Shown one piece after another: positions 15,597-24,249 of a stretch of DNA of 27,192 bases (positions within the stretch are counted from its first letter, which is position 1; each line of letters starts with the position of its first letter). The DNA comes from Roseburia sp. (GTDB lineage: Bacteria > Bacillota > Clostridia > Lachnospirales > Lachnospiraceae). The DNA lies in contig JAHZFL010000001.1 of NCBI GenBank assembly GCA_019421345.1, forward strand, positions 1 through 27,192. Direction: 5' to 3'. The position numbers were made by a program, and so were the translations under genes. Below the pieces are notes generated by a model. It did no database searches. It saw nothing but the letters and a program-made list of their open reading frames with translations, and had not been told where the DNA came from.

Positions 15597-15625
15597 ATTA
15601 TAGAATAAGAAACTAAAAATTACAA
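15597..15625 (-). promoter_or_regulatory. Promoter of the acyltransferase-DUF6320-esterase operon
   Basis: On the minus strand TTGTAA (15620-15625), a 17-nt spacer and a perfect TATAAT (15597-15602) put the start near 15590, about 40 nt before the acyltransferase ATG. It lies between this operon and the ABC exporter genes. Confidence 0.75.
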
Positions 15626-15644
15626 TCTGTCTTACGCGCAAAAC

Positions 15645-17411
15645 CTAAGCGTCCCCGCTCCGCAAAAACTGGCTCTCATAAAGTGCAGCATAAAAGCCGC
15701 CCTTTTCCAAAAGCTCCTCATGCCTCCCCTGCTCAATCACACTTCCGTCCTTCATCACAAGAATCACATCCGCCCCGCGAATCGTGGAAAGGCGGTGCGC
15801 GACGATAAAGCTCGTACGTCCCTGCATCATTTTTTCAAACGCCCGCTGGATCTGCATTTCCGTGCGTGTATCAATCGATGAGGTCGCCTCGTCCAAAATC
15901 AGCATCGGCGGCAGTGTCAGCATCACGCGCGCAATGCAAAGGAGTTGCTTTTGCCCCTGCGAGAGATTTCCGCCGTCCTCTGCAATGACCGTATCATATC
16001 CATGCGGCAGGCGCTTGATAAAGCTGTGCGCATGGGATGCCTTCGCGGCTGCGATAATCTCCTCCTCACGCGCCCCTGGTCTTCCGAACGCGATATTTTC
16101 CCGAATCGTTCCGCTGCACAGCCATGTATCCTGTAACACCATACCATAATTATCCCGCAGGCTCGCGCGCGTCATGTCCTTGATCGGAATCCGGCTTACG
16201 CGTATTTCTCCGCTGTTTGTTTCATAAAACCGCATCAAAAGATTGATCAGCGTCGTTTTCCCGCATCCCGTCGGTCCGACAATAGCAACACGCTGTCCCG
16301 GTCGGACGGAAAGACAAAAATCTTCAATCAGCTTTTGCCCCTCCGTATAAGAAAAATACACATGAGACAGGCAAACGCTTCCGTCCGCCTTCTGCAAAAC
16401 AACTGCGTCGGGCGCATCTGGAGTCTCTGCCTCCTCCTCGATCAGCTCAAACACTCTGCCCGCACAGGCAAGCGCATTCTGCAGCTCCGTGATCACACCC
16501 GAAATTTCATTGAAAGGCTTCGTATACTGATTTGCATAGCCCAGCAGACTGGTGAGCTGTCCCACACTGATCCTTCCTGCAATCGCAAGATAAGCGCCGA
16601 TAACGCCCACAGCCGCATATACAAGACTGTTTACAAAACGGGTCGCCGGGTTCGTGATGCTGGAAAAGAAAATTGCCCGCAGAGAGCATTTCTCCAGCGC
16701 TTCATTAAAAACGTCAAACTTCTCCAGCGCCTCGCGCTCCTGCGAGAACGCCAAAACAACCTTCTGATTTCCGATGATCTCCTCGATAAACGCCGTCTGC
16801 TCCCCTCTTGTCACAGACTGCAAACGAAACATCGAGAAGGTTTTCTTTGCAATATAGCTTGCAGCAAACAGTGAGATCGGCGTTAAAATAACAACCGCCG
16901 CCGTAATCTGCACACTGATCGTCAGCATAAAAAACAGCGTTCCGAAAATTGTGACGATACCGGTAAAGAGCTGCGTAAAGCCGAGCAGAAGCCCGTCCGC
17001 AAATTGATCCACATCCGTGATCATCCGGCTGACGATCTCACCGTTGGAATGTCCGTCGATATATTTGAGCGGAAGATGCAGCAGCTTGTCAAACGCCTCT
17101 TTTCTTATGTCACGGACCACATGGTAGGTCAGCTTGTTGTTGCAGACATTCATCACCCACTGTGCCGCCGCGGTCAAAAAAATCACGACCGCCATTTTCC
17201 GAAGAACCGAAAAAAGCTCCGTAAAGCCGACGTTTCCTGCTCCTATGATCCAGTCTACTGCCTGCCCGATCAAGACAGGCACATAGAGCATGCACAGCGC
17301 GGTAAACGCCGCAAGCACAACGGAGCATCCAAGATACCCCCAATATCGTCTGATATAGCGCAATACCTTTTTTAATATCTGTCTTTGTTCCTTACCAATC
17401 GGCGCTCTCAT
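15645..17411 (-). CDS. ABC exporter subunit with intact ATPase motifs
   Basis: This 588-aa half-transporter has about six N-terminal membrane helices (to about residue 315) and a nucleotide-binding domain with Walker A GPTGCGKT (379-386), Walker B ending LILDE (Glu508) and an H-loop His539 (VAHR). The signature is LSQGQ (483-487), deviating from LSGGQ. Its start overlaps the stop of the preceding half-transporter by 4 nt (ATGA), so the two form a heterodimer. In such pairs the altered signature faces the partner's degenerate Walker motifs, as in BmrCD, LmrCD or TM287/288. The substrate is unknown: drugs, lipids or peptides are all possible. Confidence 0.93.
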   Translation of the reverse strand: MRAPIGKEQRQILKKVLRYIRRYWGYLGCSVVLAAFTALCMLYVPVLIGQAVDWIIGAGNVGFTELFSVLRKMAVVIFLTAAAQWVMNVCNNKLTYHVVRDIRKEAFDKLLHLPLKYIDGHSNGEIVSRMITDVDQFADGLLLGFTQLFTGIVTIFGTLFFMLTISVQITAAVVILTPISLFAASYIAKKTFSMFRLQSVTRGEQTAFIEEIIGNQKVVLAFSQEREALEKFDVFNEALEKCSLRAIFFSSITNPATRFVNSLVYAAVGVIGAYLAIAGRISVGQLTSLLGYANQYTKPFNEISGVITELQNALACAGRVFELIEEEAETPDAPDAVVLQKADGSVCLSHVYFSYTEGQKLIEDFCLSVRPGQRVAIVGPTGCGKTTLINLLMRFYETNSGEIRVSRIPIKDMTRASLRDNYGMVLQDTWLCSGTIRENIAFGRPGAREEEIIAAAKASHAHSFIKRLPHGYDTVIAEDGGNLSQGQKQLLCIARVMLTLPPMLILDEATSSIDTRTEMQIQRAFEKMMQGRTSFIVAHRLSTIRGADVILVMKDGSVIEQGRHEELLEKGGFYAALYESQFLRSGDA

Positions 17412-19177
17412 ACGCTCCCACCCCCAGTCGCTTTTTGAAACTGCGACTCATAGATTTCCTGATAAACCTCGCAGTCCGAAAGAAGCTTATCATGCGTTCC
17501 GCTTCCCACGATCCTTCCGTCCTCAAGCACAATGATCTTATCTGCCTCTCGGATTGACGCCGCGCGCTGGGAAACAATAAAGACCGTCATTTCGCTCCCA
17601 AGCCCTGCGATCGCAGCGCGAAGTCTTGCGTCCGTCGCAAAGTCAAGCGCCGAAGCGCTGTCATCCAAAATCAGAATCTGCGGCTTCTTCACCAGTGCCC
17701 TGGCAATCGTCAGGCGCTGTCGCTGACCGCCGGAAAGATTTCTTCCGCCCTGCTCCAGCATATGATCAAGACCGCCCTCCTTTTGTTCTACAACTTCCCG
17801 CGCCTGCGCCGTCTCTAAAGCAGCAAGCAATTCCTCGTCAGACGCGTTTGGATTGCCCCATTTCAGATTTTCACGGATCGTTCCCGCAAAGAGCACCGCC
17901 TTCTGCGGAACTACACCGATCTTACTGCGTAGCTCAAAAAGATCATAAGAGCGCACATCTCTCCCATCGACCTTCACCATCCCCCGCGTCGCCTCATAAA
18001 AGCGCGGGATCAGATGAACCACAGAGGACTTACCGCTGCCCGTTCCTCCAATAATACCGATCGTCTCCCCTCTCTTTGCCGTAAAATCAATCTCCGTAAG
18101 CGCTTCCTCTCCCGCCCCCTGATAGGTCAGTCCGACATGGGAAAATTCGACCACACAGTCATCTGATGACTGCTCCCCGGTCTCTGTCAAAGAAGGCTTC
18201 CTTTCACAAGCTCCCACGCACTCCTTTGACATGGACGGCTGCACCTCAAACACAGCCGCGACACGGTTTGCACACGCCGCCGCCTTATTGATACTTACGA
18301 TCAGGCTTGCGAGCTTCACAAGCTCCACCAATATCTGGGACATGTAATTGACAAGCGCCACAACCTGTCCCTGCGTGATCCTTCCGCTGTCCGTTCCCAA
18401 TGCCCCCGTCCAAAGCAGCACGATCAGCGCCCCGTTAATGATCAGGTAGGTCATGGGATTCATCAGCGCAGAGATCCTTCCCGCAAAAAGCTGTAATTTT
18501 GTAAGCGCCTCATTTTTCCCGCAAAAGCGCTCCTGCTGCTCCTCCTGTTTGTGAAAGGCTCGGATCACACGGCTTCCGGTCAGATTCTCCCGTGTGATGC
18601 CAAGCACGCCGTCCAGCGCGTTTTGCACGCGCTTATAGATCGGAATGCAGATAAACATCACGCCAAATACGACGGCAGAAAGCAGCGGGATCGCAACTGC
18701 AAAAACAAGTGCGGACGGCACGTCGATCGTAAACGCCATGACCATTGCGCCAATGACAATAAACGGTGAACGCAGAAACAGGCGCAGAACGAGATTTACC
18801 CCATTCTGCACCTGATTTACATCACTTGTCAGCCGCGTGATCAGCGTTGCTGTTCCGACAGTATCCAATTCCTGAAAAGCAAGACCCTCCACATGCCAAA
18901 ACAGCGCGCGGCGCAGCTTGGTCGCACCTCCGACCGCCGCCTTTGCCGCAAAATACTGTGCGGTGATCGAGCACACCATGCCGATCACTGCCAGGAGCAC
19001 CAGCAAAAGGCTCATACCGGCAATATATGCGGTATTGCGCCCTGCAACCCCAATATCGATCATCGCCGCCATGACAAGAGGCACGATGAGCTCAAAAGAA
19101 GCCTCTAACAGCTTAAACAGCGGTCCTAATACGCATTCTTTTTTATAATCTCTGAAATATACCAGTAGCTTTTTCAT
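17408..19177 (-). CDS. ABC exporter subunit with degenerate ATPase site
   Basis: This 589-aa half-transporter has about six membrane helices and a nucleotide-binding domain with Walker A GGTGSGKS (377-384) and a canonical signature LSGGQ (481-485). The catalytic Glu after Walker B is Asp506 (LILDDSASALD) and the H-loop His is Gln537 (VSQRA), so its own ATP site should be weak or inactive. This is the mark of the non-catalytic partner in heterodimeric exporters. It lies 13 bp after the DUF368 gene and overlaps the intact subunit by 4 nt. GGGAG with a 7-nt spacer precedes the ATG at 19177. Confidence 0.93.
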   Translation of the reverse strand: MKKLLVYFRDYKKECVLGPLFKLLEASFELIVPLVMAAMIDIGVAGRNTAYIAGMSLLLVLLAVIGMVCSITAQYFAAKAAVGGATKLRRALFWHVEGLAFQELDTVGTATLITRLTSDVNQVQNGVNLVLRLFLRSPFIVIGAMVMAFTIDVPSALVFAVAIPLLSAVVFGVMFICIPIYKRVQNALDGVLGITRENLTGSRVIRAFHKQEEQQERFCGKNEALTKLQLFAGRISALMNPMTYLIINGALIVLLWTGALGTDSGRITQGQVVALVNYMSQILVELVKLASLIVSINKAAACANRVAAVFEVQPSMSKECVGACERKPSLTETGEQSSDDCVVEFSHVGLTYQGAGEEALTEIDFTAKRGETIGIIGGTGSGKSSVVHLIPRFYEATRGMVKVDGRDVRSYDLFELRSKIGVVPQKAVLFAGTIRENLKWGNPNASDEELLAALETAQAREVVEQKEGGLDHMLEQGGRNLSGGQRQRLTIARALVKKPQILILDDSASALDFATDARLRAAIAGLGSEMTVFIVSQRAASIREADKIIVLEDGRIVGSGTHDKLLSDCEVYQEIYESQFQKATGGGSV

Positions 19178-19190
19178 TCTGACGCTCCCG

Positions 19191-20066
19191 TTACGCTTCT
19201 TTCTTTCCCTTCAGCATCTGCATCCCGAAAATAACTGCTCCGCCAATCAAAAAAAATAAAATATCAAAGGTTTGAAGCGTCATCGCAGGCTGCGGCACAT
19301 CTAATGTCTCCGGCCCCATGATGACCGCATAGATAGAACCGAGCATCAGACCGATGATCAGATAGATCGTCTGCGCACGAAAATCCTCCAGCGCCTTGCG
19401 GATGATCTTAACGACGCTAAATGCTCCGACTAATACTCCGCAGCCAAACAAAAAGACAGTCGGAAACGCCGCGAAATCAAAGTGAAGAATATCCTTGATC
19501 GCCGTAACGATCGGAAGATACAGCCCCATAATAAGCAGCAGCGTCGAGCCGGAAATACCCGGAAGCACCATTGCAGAAATCGCGATCATCCCCGCCACAA
19601 ACACAAAAATCCCAAGACCTATCGATAAATGTTCCAGATTCACACCGTCGCCGCCGCCAACCGGATTAAAAAAGGTCAGCGCACAGACTAAAATCATCCC
19701 GATCAGTGCAAACGGAATCGCACCCTTCTTTGCCACAAGCGTTTCTTTCTCCTCTCTCACCACGATCGGAATGGCAAATATGATAAAGCCGATGAACAGC
19801 GAACTGATCGCATAAATGTGACTTTCAAACACGCTTGCAAGGACAAGCATCGCAAGCACCATACCCGTAACCCAGCCGATCGCAAGCTTGATCAAAAAGA
19901 AAAGCGCCGCCTTTTTCTTTTCCTTTGACCCTGACACCAGATCGTCGATCGAATCAATAAACTGATCATAAAAACCAAGCAAAAACGCCACCGTGCCGCC
20001 CGATACTCCCGGCACGCTGTCCGCCAATGCCATACAAAAGCCTCTGATAAACTGTATAATATACAT
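19191..20066 (-). CDS. popT: DUF368 undecaprenyl phosphate translocase (PopT-like)
   Basis: DUF368 proteins were shown in recent work to flip undecaprenyl phosphate across the cytoplasmic membrane, recycling the carrier for peptidoglycan and teichoic acid synthesis. The 291-aa protein has the family length, several membrane helices, and the repeated motif PGVSGGT (19-25) and PGISGST (169-175), reflecting the internal repeat. It probably shares an operon with the ABC exporter 13 bp downstream. GAGGA precedes the ATG at 20066. The symbol popT follows the family name; function in this organism is inferred. Confidence 0.9.
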   Translation of the reverse strand: MYIIQFIRGFCMALADSVPGVSGGTVAFLLGFYDQFIDSIDDLVSGSKEKKKAALFFLIKLAIGWVTGMVLAMLVLASVFESHIYAISSLFIGFIIFAIPIVVREEKETLVAKKGAIPFALIGMILVCALTFFNPVGGGDGVNLEHLSIGLGIFVFVAGMIAISAMVLPGISGSTLLLIMGLYLPIVTAIKDILHFDFAAFPTVFLFGCGVLVGAFSVVKIIRKALEDFRAQTIYLIIGLMLGSIYAVIMGPETLDVPQPAMTLQTFDILFFLIGGAVIFGMQMLKGKKEA

Positions 20067-20121
20067 TCTTTTTCCTCTTTTTCTATAATTTCAATCCATT
20101 ACTTCACACAGAGCCTAAGCA

Positions 20122-21702
20122 CTACGGCTGTCTGCAAAAAATTGTCTCTCCGTCTACAATCGTCTCCAACACCTTTATGCTTTCCAATTCTTCATGCGGC
20201 GTATGCAGTGGATTTTTGTCCAAGATGACAAAATTTGCCTTCTTTCCGGCTTCAATACTTCCCTTATCTGCTTCCTCTCCATATTGGTAAGCGGCATGGA
20301 TCGTGACTGCCTCCAGCGCTTCCTGGACCGTAACTCTCTGCTCCTTTGCCAGCAAAACGCCTTCTCGCGTGACGCGGTTGACTGCACAGCCGATCGTTTT
20401 CATCATATCCGGCGGCAGAACAGGCGTATCCTGATGGAACGTATATCTAAGTCCTGCCTGTATCGCATCCTGTACGGGAGAGATTCTTTCCGCCCGCGCT
20501 TTCCCAAAATTCTGAAGATGAATGTCTCCCCAGTAATAAGTGTGCGCGACAAAAAAGCTCGGAATCATTTCCAGCTTTTTCATTTTCTTTAATTCTTCCT
20601 CCCGCACCAACTGTGCATGGATCATAACCGGCCGATTCGTCTGCTGATCGGGATGCTCCTCCATAACCTTCGTAAACTGCGCAACATACTGCTCTGCTGC
20701 CGCATCCCCGTTACAATGTGCCAGTAACTGTGCCCCGTCCTCCAGCGCCTCGGTGATCAACCGATATAACTCGTCGTCTGAATGGACCGGATACCCGCAA
20801 TCGTCACTTCCCTCATACGGCTCTTTCATCCATGCAGTCCGTCCCTGCGGCGATCCGTCCAAAAATATCTTATAACCGCCCAGACGGAAGTGATTCTGAT
20901 AGCTGTGCTCCTTCAAATGCTCCCGATAAAGGTCTCGGCAATTCTCCAAATCCACATAACCGACAACATCCATCTTCAAAAGCCCCTGCTCTGCAAACAT
21001 CTTTAGCAGGTGATATAAGGACTCACCGACCATGCCGTCCTGAATCATTGTAATACCGTATCCGGCATACAACTGCTGCGCCTTCTCTATGTTTTTCTTC
21101 ATCACTTCCAAGTCAAACGAAGCACACGACTTGCGAAAATCCATAAACGCATTTTCTTCCATATATCCGTTTAATGAGCCGTCCTCTTGAAATCGCCCAT
21201 AGCGTCCGCCCTGCGGGTTCTCCACAGAGTCATCGAGTTTTTGCTCCTGCAATCCCAAAGAATTAGAAACGCCCATATGGCTTGAAACGTGGATCACCAA
21301 GATCGGATGCTCCTTGCTGATCTCATCCAGCAAATACCGATCAGGATGACACTTTTCCTCTAAAAAATTGTGGTCATAATTCGTTCCAACGACCCATTTT
21401 CCCTTTGGGATCTTCTGCTCCTCCAAAAATCGTTTCATCAAGGATACAATATCCTGAAAATTGTGTGCCTCCGATAAATCACATTGGGACAGCCCATTGG
21501 CACATGCCACAAAATGAGAATGCCCGTCTATAAATCCGGGCAAAAGAGTTCTTCCGCATAAATCAATCTTCTCCCCATTCCAGTCAGCCGGAACCTCCTC
21601 GTAAACTTCCGCAATCCTATCCCCTTCTACTGCGACGGCTGCCGCCTGGGGCTTGTCTTGATCCATCGTAAGAATCGTACCGTTATAAAATAATTTTCTC
21701 AT
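20122..21702 (-). CDS. Amidohydrolase family 3 protein (YtcJ-like)
   Basis: This 526-aa protein is a metal-dependent amidohydrolase. It shows GFIDGHSHF (metal ligands His61 and His63), further histidines in LLAHCNGDA and VMIHAQLV, and a late Asp in HQDTPVLPP, in the order of the amidohydrolase_3 family. Substrates in the family are varied (formamides, N-substituted amides, cyclic amides), so none is assigned. There is no signal peptide. The start is the ATG at 21702, which has GGGAGG just upstream; an extension to 21729 would bury that site. It follows the YitT gene across a likely terminator and lies 55 bp before popT. Confidence 0.9.
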   Translation of the reverse strand: MRKLFYNGTILTMDQDKPQAAAVAVEGDRIAEVYEEVPADWNGEKIDLCGRTLLPGFIDGHSHFVACANGLSQCDLSEAHNFQDIVSLMKRFLEEQKIPKGKWVVGTNYDHNFLEEKCHPDRYLLDEISKEHPILVIHVSSHMGVSNSLGLQEQKLDDSVENPQGGRYGRFQEDGSLNGYMEENAFMDFRKSCASFDLEVMKKNIEKAQQLYAGYGITMIQDGMVGESLYHLLKMFAEQGLLKMDVVGYVDLENCRDLYREHLKEHSYQNHFRLGGYKIFLDGSPQGRTAWMKEPYEGSDDCGYPVHSDDELYRLITEALEDGAQLLAHCNGDAAAEQYVAQFTKVMEEHPDQQTNRPVMIHAQLVREEELKKMKKLEMIPSFFVAHTYYWGDIHLQNFGKARAERISPVQDAIQAGLRYTFHQDTPVLPPDMMKTIGCAVNRVTREGVLLAKEQRVTVQEALEAVTIHAAYQYGEEADKGSIEAGKKANFVILDKNPLHTPHEELESIKVLETIVDGETIFCRQP

Positions 21703-21721
21703 GTTCCTCCCACTCCTGCCT

Positions 21722-21755
21722 AAAAACAACGGGCATCACGCTTCGCGCGCTGCCC
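21722..21755 (-). terminator. Intrinsic terminator after the YitT gene
   Basis: On the minus strand GGGCA-GCGC (21755-21747) pairs with GCGT-GA-TGCCC (21741-21731) around a short loop, followed by GTTGTTTTTA. The stem has a 2-nt bulge. It lies 10 bp after the YitT stop and 20 bp before the amidohydrolase start, leaving no room for a separate promoter, so it may act as a leaky terminator or attenuator. Confidence 0.6.
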
Positions 21756-21764
21756 TTCGGTTAC

Positions 21765-22610
21765 TTATAGCCGAACCTCATAATTGCCCAAAATCTGATC
21801 CTGTTCGGTTACGATCACAAAGGCGTCCGGATCCTCCTGCCTTAATTTTTCCTCCAGAATGCGCACCTCATATTTGGAGAGAACAGTATAGACCACATAT
21901 GTATTGGTCTGTGTATAGCCTCCCACTCCCTCCCAATAGGTGACGCCGCGGTTTAATTCCTTCAAAATAATCTCGCAGATCCCCTTATTTCTGGTAAAGA
22001 TCATAACGCTTGTATTGATGCTTTGTAAATGCGTCTTGTCTACTGCCATCGAATATACTGCCGAATATAACACCGAGTAAATCGCAACCGGCAGCTCAAA
22101 TAAAAACGCGCATATGATATAGATGACGGCGTTGACAAGCAAGGTAAATCGTCCAACACTAAAATCCTTGTTCTTCTTTGTAAAATATAACCCTAAAATA
22201 TCCAGCCCTCCGCCGGAGCCTCCTGCCTTTAGAGTGATCCCAACGCCTGTTCCTGCCAAAATGCCGCCCATCAGACAGGAGACAGCATATTCTTCGATCA
22301 CAGGCTGCACCGGAATAGGTAGATATGTAAAAATAAGCGTCTGTGTAATAATGCTGAAAAAGGTTTTAAAAAATAACGATTTTCCAAACTGGAAATAAGC
22401 CAGAAGCAAGAGCGGAATATTTAAACAAAAGTTTAAAATTCCCGCAATGTCAAACCCTGTATCAAGGTTCAGCAGGGTACGAATGATCTGCGCTATTCCG
22501 ACCGTTCCTCCGTTATAAAGCCCCAACGGAACAATAAACCAGTTTAATCCTGCGCAGAATAAGAACGAACCGAGTAAAATCACTCCGTAATCTCTAATTT
22601 TTTGTTTCAT
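21765..22610 (-). CDS. YitT family membrane protein
   Basis: This 281-aa protein has about five N-terminal membrane helices with the family signature GLNWFIVPLGLYNGGTVGIAQ-like region (about 20-40) and a C-terminal cytoplasmic DUF2179 domain (about 205-281, TRNKGICEIILKEL...). The family is widespread in Firmicutes; transport or regulation has been proposed but the role is not settled. The ATG at 22610 lacks a good ribosome binding site (GGGAG is 17 nt away, and no alternative start fits), so translation may be weak or coupled to the upstream chemotaxis gene, 34 bp away. Confidence 0.9.
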   Translation of the reverse strand: MKQKIRDYGVILLGSFLFCAGLNWFIVPLGLYNGGTVGIAQIIRTLLNLDTGFDIAGILNFCLNIPLLLLAYFQFGKSLFFKTFFSIITQTLIFTYLPIPVQPVIEEYAVSCLMGGILAGTGVGITLKAGGSGGGLDILGLYFTKKNKDFSVGRFTLLVNAVIYIICAFLFELPVAIYSVLYSAVYSMAVDKTHLQSINTSVMIFTRNKGICEIILKELNRGVTYWEGVGGYTQTNTYVVYTVLSKYEVRILEEKLRQEDPDAFVIVTEQDQILGNYEVRL

Positions 22611-22644
22611 CTTAGTGTCTGTTTTGTCTCCCTTAAAAGCTGTA

Positions 22645-24150
22645 CTAGTTGATGTATTTCTCTAACTGATGAGAAACATTGAGCACATTTTCGAGCAGTG
22701 CTTTTGTATTCTCCGCATTTCCAAGATTCTGAACGCTTAAATCCGCTGCCTGCACCGAAGATGCGGTTACCTCCTCCGTCGTTGCAGACAGATGCATGAT
22801 ATTCTCCACGATCTGCGTATTTGCCTCAGAAAGGTTATTCAGCATCACATCGATCTCTCCAATATCCGAGATCAACTCATTTACATTCTGATTCATCTCG
22901 CCAAAACTCTCGGACGCCATACCGATCATCTGATCCTGCGCACCCGCCGCCTCAACAGAACGCGCGACTGCCTCGGCAGCCACCTGCGCATTATCAGAAA
23001 GCTCCGACAATATCGACGCGATGCTCTCCGTCTCCTGTCTTGTCTTTTCTGCCAACTGGCGAATCTCATCTGCCACAACGGCAAATCCGCGTCCCGCCTC
23101 TCCGGCTCTTGCGCTCTCGATCGACGCGTTTAGGGCAAGAAGGTTCGTCTGGCTCGAAATTGCAAAAATCGTATCCGCAATACTCTTAACGGCGCTCGTG
23201 CGCTCCTGAAGCTGACGCATGGAGTCTGCGACTTCTGAATTGGTCGCAGCAATGACCTCCGACTGTTTCTTCAGATCATCCATAATCTTGGCACTCTTGC
23301 CGTTTAACTCACCGGACTGCTTTGCCACTGTGACAATCTGCTCAGAGCGTTTCAAGGTCGTTGCAATGGAATCCTGAATATTCTGTGTCATTGCTGTCTG
23401 CGTCTGAATATTCTCCGCGGTGCTTAAGGTGCTGTCAGAAATATCCTTCATCGCGCCGTTGACCACCTCTGTGGAGCTGTTGAGCTCTGTCATGATATTC
23501 ATCGCGCTCTCTGTTCCCTTGCGCACCTCATCCGCCACGGAGATAACATCGTCCAGCATCTTCTTCTGCACATTCTCCTTCGCCTCAAGGCTTCCGATCA
23601 TATCCCGGTTAAACAACGACGTAATATGCACCGTCCACGGAACAAGCACCAGCATCAATGCGATCACAAGATTTGCGCTCCACTGGTCAAATGCAACGTC
23701 TCCCGTATAGCTGCCGACCACAAAACACTTAATCGCAATGATCACCATATGGATCGCTACCATAATAACCGATGTCACAACCGAAAACTTCAAATCATAA
23801 AATACAATATAGCCGATCAAAGGAACAATCGTTAAAAAACGAACATAATAGCTGTCAAATGCATAGGAAACAAAAGCCGCAACGATAAACATGCTTATGA
23901 CGCTGAAATAACGGAGTTTCACATTCGACTTATCATTTAAGTACATGCCTACGTCGCCTGCAAACGCTAAAATACTGATCGAAGAAACCAGCACGGTAAA
24001 TCCCATACTTCTCCAGCCGGATAATCCTGCAAAGATTACTGTGCCGAGCACCGCCGCATAAAACACGGCAAATCCCATTATTAAAAATCGATTTGCTCTT
24101 TTTAACTGTTCTTTCTTGTCTGCATACAAAAATTCTCTCTTTGTCTCCAT
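22645..24150 (-). CDS. Methyl-accepting chemotaxis protein with six-TM sensor
   Basis: This 501-aa protein has six predicted membrane helices (about 22-180) directly joined to a cytoplasmic coiled-coil signalling domain (about 190-490). The hairpin tip is well conserved (ISSQTNLLALNASIESARAGEAGRGFAVVADEIRQLAEKT split over 331-370). There is no recognisable HAMP domain or periplasmic ligand domain, so any input comes from within the membrane. It lacks a C-terminal CheR-binding pentapeptide. GGAG precedes the ATG at 24150; an upstream in-frame start at 24174 has no such site. No other chemotaxis gene lies in the window, so the partner CheA/CheW must be elsewhere. A promoter lies at 24221-24249. 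Confidence 0.92.
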   Translation of the reverse strand: METKREFLYADKKEQLKRANRFLIMGFAVFYAAVLGTVIFAGLSGWRSMGFTVLVSSISILAFAGDVGMYLNDKSNVKLRYFSVISMFIVAAFVSYAFDSYYVRFLTIVPLIGYIVFYDLKFSVVTSVIMVAIHMVIIAIKCFVVGSYTGDVAFDQWSANLVIALMLVLVPWTVHITSLFNRDMIGSLEAKENVQKKMLDDVISVADEVRKGTESAMNIMTELNSSTEVVNGAMKDISDSTLSTAENIQTQTAMTQNIQDSIATTLKRSEQIVTVAKQSGELNGKSAKIMDDLKKQSEVIAATNSEVADSMRQLQERTSAVKSIADTIFAISSQTNLLALNASIESARAGEAGRGFAVVADEIRQLAEKTRQETESIASILSELSDNAQVAAEAVARSVEAAGAQDQMIGMASESFGEMNQNVNELISDIGEIDVMLNNLSEANTQIVENIMHLSATTEEVTASSVQAADLSVQNLGNAENTKALLENVLNVSHQLEKYIN

Positions 24151-24220
24151 AAAATGCTCCTTTTTCTTTTGCAAATCTCTGATTCATGATTCCGTTTTAT
24201 ATGATCTCTTTTGACTTATT

Positions 24221-24249
24221 ATTATACTCTACCTCATTTTAAAACGCAA
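24221..24249 (-). promoter_or_regulatory. Promoter of the chemotaxis receptor gene
   Basis: On the minus strand TTGCGT (24244-24249), a 17-nt spacer and a perfect TATAAT (24221-24226) overlap the last codons of the symporter gene. The -35 box keeps only the conserved TTG. Confidence 0.55.
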
